This document shows positions 1-7,848 of a DNA stretch of 64,000 nt, piece by piece. Each line of letters begins with the position of its first letter. The stretch's first letter is position 1. Below the pieces are notes generated by a model. It was not told the origin of the DNA, made no database searches, and saw only the letters and a list, made by a program, of their open reading frames with translations. The position numbers were made by a program, and so were the translations under genes. Source of the stretch: an uncultured Actinomycetes bacterium (GTDB lineage: Bacteria > Actinomycetota > CADDZG01 > WHSQ01); the NCBI GenBank assembly GCA_937863385.1, contig CALMBW010000018.1, positions 186,001 through 250,000 of the forward strand, in the 5' to 3' direction.

Positions 1-261
1 TAGAACGATCCTCAGCGGGCCCAAGTCGGGTGCCAGATCTTGCCGCCTCAGAATGGCTTACGGCGCATATAGGCTGGTCAGGAGGGTCGAATCTCATCGG
101 TGTCATCCCGCATGTAACCGGATGCCCTCAGGTTTTCCTCCAGGGAACGATGAGCTTGAGGCTAAGCAGGACCCATCCCGATGAGGTTCCCGGGATCGGG
201 AATCGCCAGTGGTCGCGCCGTCAAGCTACGCAGAATTACAGGCTTGTGATTTCCTTACCTG
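1..261. other. No gene recognised at the left edge
   Basis: Both strands were read here and no open frame has a ribosome binding site together with a plausible protein. A frame running through 30-407 on the plus strand has no family resemblance and poor composition. The stretch may hold the far end of a gene that starts outside the window, but I see nothing that supports a call. Confidence 0.4.
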
Positions 262-279
262 GTGACCCACTATTCACAC

Positions 280-585
280 ATGGATCCTCTGGAGTTCATC
301 GGGCTTTCCAGACGGCTGGCACGCTTGCTCATAGGCTTGGTTTTAGCTGGTCTCCTCGTCGTTCCGGGCCCCACCCAGCGCGCCATAACCACCCTATATC
401 GGCATGAAGCTGCGGAAAAGACCCGGTGGATCGAAGAATGGGTTGAAAGTTTCATCCCGGTGCCCGCGGCAGAACCGCGAGACTCTTCGAACAGCAAGTC
501 ACGGAAAAGGAACAAGCCAAAGCGCAAGAGGCCCTACAGCCTGCCTTCGGCCTTTCAGAGACAAAACTCTAGGAGGACGGCATAA
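280..585 (+). CDS. Hypothetical small membrane protein with basic tail
   Basis: A 101-residue frame of unknown function. It has one clear hydrophobic segment near residues 14-30 (LLIGLVLAGLLVVPG), then a charged middle part and a strongly basic stretch rich in Lys and Arg around residues 73-87. No convincing Shine-Dalgarno precedes the ATG at 280, and a GTG at 262 is an alternative start. It overlaps by 17 bases, tail to tail, with the better supported gene on the minus strand. It could be a real single-pass protein or a chance frame; the hydrophobic segment is the main argument for it. Confidence 0.35.
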   Translation: MDPLEFIGLSRRLARLLIGLVLAGLLVVPGPTQRAITTLYRHEAAEKTRWIEEWVESFIPVPAAEPRDSSNSKSRKRNKPKRKRPYSLPSAFQRQNSRRTA

Positions 586-1078
586 GAAGTATGGCAATCA
601 CACCGAGAGCAACTCCGATCAAGGCGGCCACCTGAGCACCTATCGCCCATCGTAGATACTCACCTTTCTTAGCGTTTGCGCAACGGAAACGAGCCAGGAT
701 CTGCACTCGATTTAACGAAGCGGTTCGAAGGCCGACAACCTGATCCGCCTTCCACACCCTCTCATCTGCAACGAGTCGTTGCAGGCCGGCGATGCTTGCT
801 TCCTCGTAGTCGGTTGGCTGCTTCACCTTCAAGCAGAGCAAGCCAGACGCGACAAATAGCACAACAGCAACAACAAGCAGCACCTTGACAAGTAGCGGAA
901 GCTCGAAGCTCCCCGAACCCGTTGCTATAGCCGAAAAGGCAAACAACAGTGCCGTCAGTCCACCCGACGAGCTGATCACGAAGGCCGCTCGCTGCTCAAA
1001 CGAACTCTTCAGCTTCCGTTCTTCCGCGAGTGCCTCTTGAATCAGGCGTTCAAGGCTTGCGCCAGCAATTTCAGTCAC
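569..1078 (-). CDS. Four-helix membrane protein, unknown function
   Basis: Encodes 169 residues starting at a GTG that lies eight bases after the stop of the upstream acidic gene, with an AAGGT-like binding site. The N-terminal 30 residues are an amphipathic charged helix (LAEERKLKSSFEQRAAFVIS), followed by hydrophobic pairs near residues 35-52 and 60-82, a soluble loop, and a last hydrophobic helix near residues 145-165. This arrangement resembles small actinobacterial membrane proteins of unknown role. I cannot assign a function. The tight spacing argues for co-translation with the repeat-bearing acidic protein upstream. Confidence 0.7.
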   Translation of the reverse strand: MTEIAGASLERLIQEALAEERKLKSSFEQRAAFVISSSGGLTALLFAFSAIATGSGSFELPLLVKVLLVVAVVLFVASGLLCLKVKQPTDYEEASIAGLQRLVADERVWKADQVVGLRTASLNRVQILARFRCANAKKGEYLRWAIGAQVAALIGVALGVIAILLMPSS

Positions 1079-1087
1079 TATGCGACC

Positions 1088-1330
1088 TTAGGATTCGCCT
1101 CCCTCTTCGTCAGAGACGTTCGAAAAATCGGGATCGAGGGATTTGCCAACCCGCTCTGTGCCGATCAAGTGAATCGTGTCGTCATGAGGCGGCTCACTGC
1201 CCAGAACAGTATCTGTTCCGATGGTGTAGAGCGTGTCAGATTCGCCAACGGGCTCGGTGCCAATGTCGATGATGGCGTTGTCAGGTGGAGGGGTTTCTTG
1301 ATTATCCTCGGAAACTTCTTCTTTATCCAC
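1088..1330 (-). CDS. Small acidic protein with three IGT repeats
   Basis: An 80-residue, highly acidic protein of unknown function. The GTG start at 1330 is preceded by a clear AAGGAG about six bases upstream, so the gene looks real. Three imperfect repeats of the form I-x-x-IGT-[ED]-x-V fill residues 19-62: IIDIGTEPVG, LYTIGTDTVL and IHLIGTERVG. No membrane segment or signal peptide is present. It is followed after nine bases by the four-helix membrane protein, suggesting a two-gene unit in which the acidic repeats might contact the membrane partner. I know of no named family for it. Confidence 0.7.
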   Translation of the reverse strand: MDKEEVSEDNQETPPPDNAIIDIGTEPVGESDTLYTIGTDTVLGSEPPHDDTIHLIGTERVGKSLDPDFSNVSDEEGGES

Positions 1331-1477
1331 TATTGCTCCTTATCGCCCGTGAACACTCTATTCGTCATCAACCCTTTTGAAGAGCCCTTTCTCTGGCTGG
1401 GGGATGGCAGCACGGTCTGGTGGCTGAACCATAGGTGACAGAGTTTTGCACGCTCATCGGGTCCCTTTCAGCCGGGT

Positions 1478-1684
1478 CTACTGCTCGAAAATCGATTCGA
1501 GCCTGTCGAAAGCCTTGTCCTGCCCTCGCTTGAAGGCTATCGGGGGCACGACATTGCCTAAGAAGAGGGTGTACTTGTTCTCGTTGTCCTTGACGATCTC
1601 CGCTCTGACGAAGATCGCGTCCTTGCCGCCCTTCGTCGTGCGCCTCTCTATCTCTGCTCTGCCCGGCCGTATCTCTTCCGTCAT
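1478..1684 (-). CDS. Hypothetical 68-residue protein
   Basis: The open frame extends further upstream, but the start at 1684 is fixed by a strong GGGGAGGT six bases before the ATG, giving 68 residues. The product is charged, with a possible beta-rich core (DAIFVRAEIV, KYTLFLGNVV) and a C-terminal helix. There is no signal peptide or membrane segment, and I recognise no family. It sits between two membrane-protein genes on the same strand, with gaps of about 150 bases either side, so it may be transcribed with them or alone. Confidence 0.6.
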   Translation of the reverse strand: MTEEIRPGRAEIERRTTKGGKDAIFVRAEIVKDNENKYTLFLGNVVPPIAFKRGQDKAFDRLESIFEQ

Positions 1685-1835
1685 CGAAGGCACCTCCCCC
1701 TGCTCGTCCCGTAACCCTTGACGTGATGCCCTCAGAGCCTCGCGCTGCTTCAACTTCGGCACCGACCGACCCACCACGGGGCCTTGACTACGTTCGACAT
1801 GATGCGATTCTACGTGCCCTCTCACGGTCACAAGG

Positions 1836-2630
1836 TTAGACAGGCATGAGCGTCGAATCGTCATCAACAGGTCGACGCCTCAAGAGATCGACCCCTTTGA
1901 GGAACCAGGAGGACCCGAAAGCGAGAACCGACACAAGTTCGCCGATGTACAGGCTGGTGAGATTTGAATCTCCCACCGGGATATTCACCCCCAGAAGAAC
2001 CCAAGCGACGGCCGCCAAGATGATGACGCCAGACGCGACATGGAACCATATGTGTAACGGCCCGTGCCCACTCGTCGTCCGATGGTCTCGTTCCCGATAA
2101 GCGAAGACGAAACAGACGGCGGCGAGGCTCACTATGAACACGCCAGCAAACCAGAGATGAGCATTCGCAACAGTCTCTTCTCCGAAGACCTGTTGCAGAC
2201 GCGTGCACCCGTGCGGAACAGGGTCCGAGATCAGACCACACCCAACGGAGTCTCCCTGAACGTAAGGACGATTCGTTGGGAACATCGCAACGCCCAAAGC
2301 CGCGATACCTGCGACCGTACTGAGGACAAAATCCAATGACCTGAGCTTCCCGGCCATGTAGGTAACAAGAAGAAGTCCCACGGCACATAGAACGCCCACA
2401 AAGATGTCACGAGCGCCCGAGTGATAGTAAGCACTTAGAGAGTCCCGTATCCGCCAGTCACCCTTCAGCAGCGGGCCCTCGGCGATCCAAAGCATGATTG
2501 GCAGGAGTACACCAAGGCCCCCGATAACCAATCTCATAGCAAGATAAGAACGGAAGTAGAGCACACGTGGGTCATCAGTGTTCCTCAGGTCCGCTGGCCG
2601 CTCAAAAGTATCGGTCGTCAATCCCCACAT
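1836..2630 (-). CDS. DUF998-like six-helix membrane protein
   Basis: A 264-residue integral membrane protein. Hydrophobic segments lie near residues 33-50, 75-94, 99-115, 155-176, 195-215 and 225-245. The stretch SLSAYYHSGARDIFVGVLC, just before the second helix, is typical of the DUF998 group (related to Frag1/DRAM-like proteins), whose biochemical role is not established. An extracytoplasmic loop holds two cysteines (VGCGL, PHGCTR) that might pair. The ATG at 2630 has a GAGGG about ten bases upstream. It lies downstream of the VWA/DUF4157 operon on the same strand but is separated from it by about 157 bases. Confidence 0.75.
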   Translation of the reverse strand: MWGLTTDTFERPADLRNTDDPRVLYFRSYLAMRLVIGGLGVLLPIMLWIAEGPLLKGDWRIRDSLSAYYHSGARDIFVGVLCAVGLLLVTYMAGKLRSLDFVLSTVAGIAALGVAMFPTNRPYVQGDSVGCGLISDPVPHGCTRLQQVFGEETVANAHLWFAGVFIVSLAAVCFVFAYRERDHRTTSGHGPLHIWFHVASGVIILAAVAWVLLGVNIPVGDSNLTSLYIGELVSVLAFGSSWFLKGVDLLRRRPVDDDSTLMPV

Positions 2631-2787
2631 TTCCTACGCCCTCTCATAAGCGCAATCAATCTCCCACCCGCACCCCGGTCAGCGGACTCGTCGGTCTGAA
2701 TCCGGGCGAGATCACGGATGAATGGCTTTCCACACAGCGGCCGAAGGGAGTGAAGGCATGGCGTGGGCAGCTGCGCTACTCCCCCAC

Positions 2788-3162
2788 CTACTCTGAAGAA
2801 CCCGACGATGACGCTGTCCCCAGACTGATCGGCGTTTCGAATTTGCCGGCGATGGTCTGCTCCGCCCCAGTGAGTACGAAAGAGTCATCGTTCAGCGCGA
2901 CGTCGAGGACTGAACCATCTTCGTACCACCACGTCCAGGTTTGGGAACCAGCCTGTACCGTCACCGCGTTGGGAAGTTGTCCCCCAGGTTGGGCGCCCGA
3001 ATCGGTCATCTCGATCGCCCCCTCACCGCCCAAGGCTACCGAAGCGTTACCCAACGAATCGCTCAACTGACTCGCTTGAACCGACTGACCACCGCTGACC
3101 ACGAAGGTGACAAAAGCTTCTTGGGACGACTTGTTGGAAATCTCTCCGATGGCCCACATCAC
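2788..3162 (-). CDS. Small beta-rich protein of the VWA/DUF4157 operon
   Basis: About 124 residues; a GTG at 3162 or the ATG at 3159 follows a GGAGGG binding site, whereas the longer open frame upstream reads like noise. The sequence alternates short beta-like strands (AFVTFVVSGG, TWTWWYEDGSVLDV, SFVLTGA) and has no signal peptide, membrane helix or cysteine. Function is unknown. It starts 36 bases after the stop of the DUF4157 gene on the same strand, so it is very likely the third gene of that operon, perhaps an immunity, chaperone or structural partner of the large enzyme. That role is inferred from position only. Confidence 0.6.
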   Translation of the reverse strand: MMWAIGEISNKSSQEAFVTFVVSGGQSVQASQLSDSLGNASVALGGEGAIEMTDSGAQPGGQLPNAVTVQAGSQTWTWWYEDGSVLDVALNDDSFVLTGAEQTIAGKFETPISLGTASSSGSSE

Positions 3163-3197
3163 GATCCCTCCTTGATTTCGACGGCAACGGTGACTGG

Positions 3198-5096
3198 TTA
3201 GTTGAGAAGTGAGGCCGCCTCGGCGATCCCGGCGGGGGCAAAGATCGCCGAAGGCGAATCCACCGACACATAGCCGATCCGTGGACGGGCAAGGCGAAGT
3301 ATGTAGTAGTGCACCGCCGGAAACAGCTGGTTCCAAGCGAGGCTCTTTACCTCGTCACTCCATTGCCATTGCTGCAGCGGCACCATGGATCCGTCGGCGG
3401 CTCTGACCTTGGTGGGGAAACGATTGGCGATGTCCTGCCAGTTAGTCGCAGTGGTTCCAGTCGTGAGGAGATCGATGATCGACTGCTGAGAAGCGTGGGC
3501 GGTCTCACTGGCAATCCGAACGCCGTCACCACCATTAAGCAAAGTGTCGTCTCCCCAGATCTGGTAGGGCGTCGTATCAACCACTGAGGAAACCCACAGA
3601 GATCGAGCGTTGAAGTAGTCATGTAAGGCGCCCGAAGCGGCTTGGACCACCGTTCCATTCAAGAAGGCGAGGTAGTTCTGATACGCCTGAGCCTGGCTGG
3701 TCGATCCATCGGCCTCAATCCCACAGGTGTCCATGCGTGACTGAAGGGTTGCTTGCTCCTCGGCGGTCTGAGGGTCGAAAACGTATCCAGGGTTGGCCAT
3801 GTCGTAGAGCCCCGGAGCTGCCACGCCAGGTTGTCTGGCCGTGGTCATGTACTGAACCTTGTCCCAATCCGCGATCGGGACATACCACTTGTCCGCCGCC
3901 CACTCGATGAACCACTGCATGACGAATGTCTTGTTCACCAGATGTCCGGCTGCGAAGGAATCTTGGAGGAAGTGATCTGCGTAGCCGTGGTTCATCCACG
4001 CCATGTAAGTGAGGCGGGCCTTCAAGGTCGGATCGCTCGCCTGAAACGCCTGCTCGGCCAGTGATTGAGCAACCGCGAACGAACGTGCCCAGCGATACCA
4101 CGAATAGGGAGCGAAGTGGCAGGCATTGCGCGACACCAATGCAGTGTAGTGATTGGTGTGGTTGGGTCCGAGGTTCCAAGTGAGATTGTCTAAGGCCTGG
4201 GTTTCCAGCAGTAGATCCGCGAAGCTCCAACCGGTGTTGATCGCCACAGCACCAGCGAACCACGCTGGTACACCGCCACCCAGAAGGCGCTGAACATTGT
4301 TGTACCCCTCTTGGCGCACTGCCTGAAGTATCGGGAGCATGATGTTCTGCGGTTGACCGAAGATCGACCCAGGATTGGCCATGTAGTCGGGAAGAGTGTT
4401 TAGTTCCCCGTAGGTAACCAGTAGGTTAGTTCCGTCGAGACGCAGCGTCCGTATGTCGGGGTAGAAGTTGGCGATCATCTGTTCCGTTACCTGCCCTGGG
4501 TCGGTATGCCACATGTTGAGAAACGCGAGCAGGCTGGTCAAGAGTTGTTGCCGCTGCGGCTGATTGTTGGCGATCGCCACAAGGTCTGCGGTTGCGGCAT
4601 CTCCCAAAAGCCGATGCTCCCAGGATGCGTGGCGCTGAACGAAAGCTGTCTTGGCGTCGGACTTTCGGACGTGCAACCTTACCGGTCGCTGCAAGCACCG
4701 CCCGTCGACCACAGAGTCAGCTGCGGCAAGGGCTTGAAGCTCCAGGACACGGCGCCCCTCGCAACTGAGACGCGACCCGTTGCCCAGGGCGCTTTGCTGC
4801 AACACATGCTCTATCTCGTGAGCGATGAGTCGCAGACCTTCCCTGGAATCGGGACGGTAGGTATCCTTCCGAAAATAAACGTCTGCTCCCGCTGCGACAG
4901 CATCGGCCCCGTGGGAGCGCACGAAACGGTCGGCGTCCTCCGAGATGAGCAAAGTGAGTTCACTGAGGTCCGCCCTCAGCGTGCGCTCTAGATGATCCCT
5001 GGCACGATCAGACAACCAATCTCGGCCACCTGTGGGAGCATCAGGGAGAGAAACAAGGGTGTCGTCAGCACTCCACGGACCCCTGGGGAGCATCAT
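3198..5096 (-). CDS. eCIS-core (DUF4157) metallopeptidase-like protein with PLC/P1-like C-terminus
   Basis: A 632-residue protein. Residues 60-101 match the eCIS core domain DUF4157: a GADVYFRKDTYRP strand, then IAHEIEHVLQQ containing a zinc-type HExxH (residues 93-97). Further on, residues 369-386 (NHGYADHFLQDSFAAGHL) resemble the metal-binding His/Asp pattern of zinc phospholipase C/S1-P1 nuclease folds, helped by HASWEHRLLGD near 156-166. There is no signal peptide. The ATG overlaps the stop of the VWA gene, with GGGGAGG just upstream, so the two are translationally coupled. DUF4157 proteins are commonly effectors or accessories of extracellular contractile injection systems, but no sheath, tube or baseplate gene is in this window. 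The catalytic assignments are inference. Confidence 0.8.
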   Translation of the reverse strand: MMLPRGPWSADDTLVSLPDAPTGGRDWLSDRARDHLERTLRADLSELTLLISEDADRFVRSHGADAVAAGADVYFRKDTYRPDSREGLRLIAHEIEHVLQQSALGNGSRLSCEGRRVLELQALAAADSVVDGRCLQRPVRLHVRKSDAKTAFVQRHASWEHRLLGDAATADLVAIANNQPQRQQLLTSLLAFLNMWHTDPGQVTEQMIANFYPDIRTLRLDGTNLLVTYGELNTLPDYMANPGSIFGQPQNIMLPILQAVRQEGYNNVQRLLGGGVPAWFAGAVAINTGWSFADLLLETQALDNLTWNLGPNHTNHYTALVSRNACHFAPYSWYRWARSFAVAQSLAEQAFQASDPTLKARLTYMAWMNHGYADHFLQDSFAAGHLVNKTFVMQWFIEWAADKWYVPIADWDKVQYMTTARQPGVAAPGLYDMANPGYVFDPQTAEEQATLQSRMDTCGIEADGSTSQAQAYQNYLAFLNGTVVQAASGALHDYFNARSLWVSSVVDTTPYQIWGDDTLLNGGDGVRIASETAHASQQSIIDLLTTGTTATNWQDIANRFPTKVRAADGSMVPLQQWQWSDEVKSLAWNQLFPAVHYYILRLARPRIGYVSVDSPSAIFAPAGIAEAASLLN

Positions 5097-6442
5097 TTCC
5101 TCCCCTGAGTAGCTTCACGTACATGAATACTTGATTGGGAGCTACGTTGAAATGCACCGGCACCGACCCTCGAATGCCCCCTCACCTCGACGCGAACCGT
5201 ATGGGCACCCGGCTTGTGGGTGACGGGCAGGGCTCCCGCATACACTCCGGGGCTCGTTTCGTTCATGCCCACGGGCGTCCTGGCACGGGGTAGCACCCGG
5301 TCGATCCCAACTTGTTGCGCGAACGAAGCGAACCGCGCCGCTCCCGCATCCTCCCCTTGGAAATCCGCTGGTCCGGCAACGGGATCGAGCAACGCTCCAT
5401 AGGTTCCAGCGGCCTCGGGCACCGACACCATCGGATGCTCCACCGAAGCCTGAAGAAGGGCGCCGCGGATCGGCTCATCGTTCTCACGCAACCTCACCGA
5501 AAACTCTAGTTGGTCTCCGACCTCGGGTTGGTCGGCAGCGATCTCGAGATCAGACGAGAGGGCAAGGTTGTTGTCCAAGACACCAGCGGTGTAGACGAAC
5601 TGGCCTGTTCCGGAGTACCACGCATAGAGACTGTAGGGACCAGCCATCGGCTCGGTGATCTCCAGCACGGCATATCCGGGTCCGATTGCCTTCGGGACCG
5701 CAGTTACCTTTTGGCCGTTAGGGTCATAGACGAACACGTTCACCTGCTGCCCAACCGGTGTATCGGGCGTGTAAGTGATGCTCCAGTCGCCCCAACTCAC
5801 CAGGAAATCGGCGATCGTTGCACCAGCACCCACGGTGGCGACGGTCGCATGGAACTGCGACTGGGAGATGTTGGCCACCTCGTCTAGAACAAGCGAGGCC
5901 ACTTGCGCCGGACCAGCGATGGCGTCGTAGGTCCTCTGTAGCTGTACCGGATCAGGACTGTACTGATAGGTGCCACCGGTCAAGCGAGCGATATCACTCA
6001 TCACCGCCGTCTCTCCGTATGGTCCCAGGGCGATGGTGTAAATGGGGATATCAGATGGGAGCCCGGGCCTCGGATCCCCACCGACGTTGAACATTCCATC
6101 CGACAAGAAGACCATCGCGTGCGGACCGGGCGCGCTCGATAGAAGACTCCGGGCCGTGGAGAGCGCGGCCGCCATATTCGTCATGTTGATCGTCACCAGG
6201 GGCATCACCGATTGACTCGCCTGAAAGATCATGCTGTTGCTGGTCAGCTGCGTGACGGATGACCCTCCGGATGGATAGACGATGCTTGCGGCATCGCTAT
6301 ACGACACGATCCCCAAGCGATCGTTGACATGCATGACGTTGATGAAAGTTGCGGCATCAGTCTTGGCAGGGAGGAAGTAATTGAGAGAGCGCATGCTGTC
6401 AGACTGGTCCAGGATCACCACGATGCTCGGGTTGGCCACCAC
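5093..6442 (-). CDS. VWA domain protein
   Basis: A 449-residue protein beginning almost directly with a von Willebrand factor A domain (about residues 5-170). The MIDAS metal site reads DQSDSM, matching DxSxS, with a later MVFLSDG supplying the second acidic loop. The remainder is beta-rich, with Ig-like segments and a C-terminal APxGV-type region (SPGVYAGALPVTHKPGAHTV) seen in extracytoplasmic VWA proteins. No signal peptide is visible from the GTG start at 6442; an upstream start was looked for and not found. It is coupled by a four-base overlap to the DUF4157 gene, so the pair probably works together. VWA domains usually mediate metal-dependent protein binding. Confidence 0.8.
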   Translation of the reverse strand: MVANPSIVVILDQSDSMRSLNYFLPAKTDAATFINVMHVNDRLGIVSYSDAASIVYPSGGSSVTQLTSNSMIFQASQSVMPLVTINMTNMAAALSTARSLLSSAPGPHAMVFLSDGMFNVGGDPRPGLPSDIPIYTIALGPYGETAVMSDIARLTGGTYQYSPDPVQLQRTYDAIAGPAQVASLVLDEVANISQSQFHATVATVGAGATIADFLVSWGDWSITYTPDTPVGQQVNVFVYDPNGQKVTAVPKAIGPGYAVLEITEPMAGPYSLYAWYSGTGQFVYTAGVLDNNLALSSDLEIAADQPEVGDQLEFSVRLRENDEPIRGALLQASVEHPMVSVPEAAGTYGALLDPVAGPADFQGEDAGAARFASFAQQVGIDRVLPRARTPVGMNETSPGVYAGALPVTHKPGAHTVRVEVRGHSRVGAGAFQRSSQSSIHVREATQGRK

Positions 6443-6486
6443 CCCACCACGCTTTCGCTAGGTTCGTCCTCGATTACCCCGCGACC

Positions 6487-6516
6487 AGCGTAACCATCCT
6501 CTTACTCTTGCGTCAA
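6487..6516 (-). promoter_or_regulatory. Possible promoter of the VWA operon
   Basis: On the minus strand TTGACG (6511-6516) is followed after 18 bases by TACGCT (6487-6492), about 45 bases upstream of the VWA start. The match to a housekeeping promoter is moderate, and the assignment rests on this pattern and its position. Confidence 0.3.
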
Positions 6517-6582
6517 CCAATTTGTTACAGTTCGGAGAGGATTTCATTCCACCGGAATCGACGGAACAGATCGGGGGTACGG

Positions 6583-6831
6583 ATGGAGATCACGCTAAGC
6601 GACGTGCTCGGTGCGATTCTCGTTCTGATTGGTTTGTGGCTCATCATCACGGGCGCTCCACGCGTAGCAGTTGCGGAGGCCACGACTGGGTTCTGGGACA
6701 TTATCAAGGACATCTATCGCGACCATCCGCGCGTCGGTGTCGGCATCATCCTTGTCATCTTGGGTGGCACATTTCTTGGAGTGATCAACTTCGGCCCGCT
6801 GCTTGTAGGAGGGACGTCACCCACTAGCTGA
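6583..6831 (+). CDS. Small two-helix membrane protein
   Basis: Encodes 82 residues from the ATG at 6583, which has a purine-rich GGGG-type site about five bases upstream; the longer frame from 6508 looks like untranslated leader. Two hydrophobic segments are evident: LGAILVLIGLWLIITGA near residues 8-25 and VGVGIILVILGGTFLGVI near residues 50-68, separated by a short charged loop (DIIKDIYRDHPR). Function unknown. It is divergent from the VWA operon and might share its control region. Confidence 0.6.
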   Translation: MEITLSDVLGAILVLIGLWLIITGAPRVAVAEATTGFWDIIKDIYRDHPRVGVGIILVILGGTFLGVINFGPLLVGGTSPTS

Positions 6832-7122
6832 ATATCGCCAACGCCCGCTTAGGCTCGCACCGCACCTGACAGTCAGTCCTACTTCAGGCAGAACCTCGAC
6901 TGGACTCCGACGATCGTTCCGAAGCGTCGGGCGACGGGTCAGTGGGACTCCCCGATCTCATCGCCTTCGCCACGTCTTGGGTCTCGAGACTGAAACCGAG
7001 AGCACTAAGAACTCGACCATGACCACGAGCGATCCCGTTCCCTACATCGAGAAGCGTCCGCGGGTGGGCTCTGTGTTCACGATCCGGGCGAATCGGGGTT
7101 AGCCGAGATCCACTACATGAAG
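6832..7122. other. Intergenic, no gene recognised
   Basis: About 290 bases without a supportable gene. A 27-codon plus-strand frame at 7018-7101 has an ATG but no clear binding site and no known relative. Short minus-strand frames are equally unconvincing. I see neither a terminator nor a repeat here. Confidence 0.4.
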
Positions 7123-7575
7123 CTAGAGCGACTGGCGTAGAGAGATAGCGGTTCCTTTCCCGAGTTGCCTGCGACCAGCGCTGCCAACAAACCAGACGAG
7201 GCCCAGCGCCATCAAGATGTCGCCGATGCTCAGGACCTTGCCGGCGAATGGGATCACGTCCCCGAGGAGATTCAGATGTGTCTCCGGGGTCGCGTAGATG
7301 TGTCTCTGATCGCTCGAGGCGATAGCCAGGCCTGGATCAGCGATGGCCGCAGCGTGTGCCGATACCGGCATGGCCCCGTTGGCTGCTATGACCACGAGGT
7401 TCAGTAAGAGACCGGTGAGAGCGAGCGGGAAACCCGCTCGCTCTCGGTTGATGAACAGGAACGCTGCGATGAGCCCCATCGACGCCACCAACAATGGCCA
7501 CGGCGTACCGGTCACGCCGAGTATCAGTTGGATGCTGAGTGCGATCCCCAGCAGCACCAAGCCTCTCCACCGCAT
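7123..7575 (-). CDS. DUF5317 family membrane protein
   Basis: About 150 residues from the ATG at 7575, which sits nine bases after GGAGG (an ATG at 7584 directly abuts that site and is less likely). Several hydrophobic helices are present. The conserved centre LLLNLVVIAANGAMPVSAHA, followed by a loop with ETHLNLLGDVIP and then LSIGDILMALG, is diagnostic of DUF5317, a widespread actinobacterial membrane family of unknown function. A very short hydrophobic ORF precedes it with its stop a few bases before this gene's binding site, so the two are probably co-transcribed. Confidence 0.75.
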   Translation of the reverse strand: MRWRGLVLLGIALSIQLILGVTGTPWPLLVASMGLIAAFLFINRERAGFPLALTGLLLNLVVIAANGAMPVSAHAAAIADPGLAIASSDQRHIYATPETHLNLLGDVIPFAGKVLSIGDILMALGLVWFVGSAGRRQLGKGTAISLRQSL

Positions 7576-7591
7576 CGCTCCCATCCTCCGC

Positions 7592-7690
7592 CTAGCAACA
7601 GTGAGGCCACGGGGCGCCGCCACCGACCCACACCGCAGCGGCAACCACTCCTGCGGAAACAACCGCCCAGACCACCCTCATCCTTGTCAT
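7592..7690 (-). CDS. Possible 32-residue hydrophobic peptide ending in Cys-Cys
   Basis: A short frame with ATG at 7690 preceded by AAGGGAGTGGGG. The product starts with basic residues, continues as a single hydrophobic helix (VVWAVVSAGVVAAAVWVGGG) and ends PWPHCC. Its stop lies right before the GGAGG that serves the DUF5317 gene, which would suit a coupled leader or a tiny membrane partner. Short size makes chance occurrence possible; the good binding site and spacing are the only support. No family recognised. Confidence 0.4.
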   Translation of the reverse strand: MTRMRVVWAVVSAGVVAAAVWVGGGAPWPHCC

Positions 7691-7848
7691 GCCCCACTCC
7701 CTTCTCCAACCGATGTCGGCCGGAGCGTAGCTATGGGTTTAGCTAAAGGGAATAGGATTTGTTACATAGCGATCCGTGGCGGTCGAGTTACGTCCAAAAG
7801 CCCAGATAGCTCGCACGCAAGCCAGGTAAGGCCGTAACATCCCGTTAA

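Noticed and set aside
30-407. Open frame of 125 codons at the left edge
   Set aside because: No binding site, odd composition and no recognisable relatives; treated as noise.
3198-5096. Evidence for a full contractile injection system around the DUF4157 gene
   Set aside because: No sheath, tube, baseplate, spike or AAA ATPase gene is present within the window.
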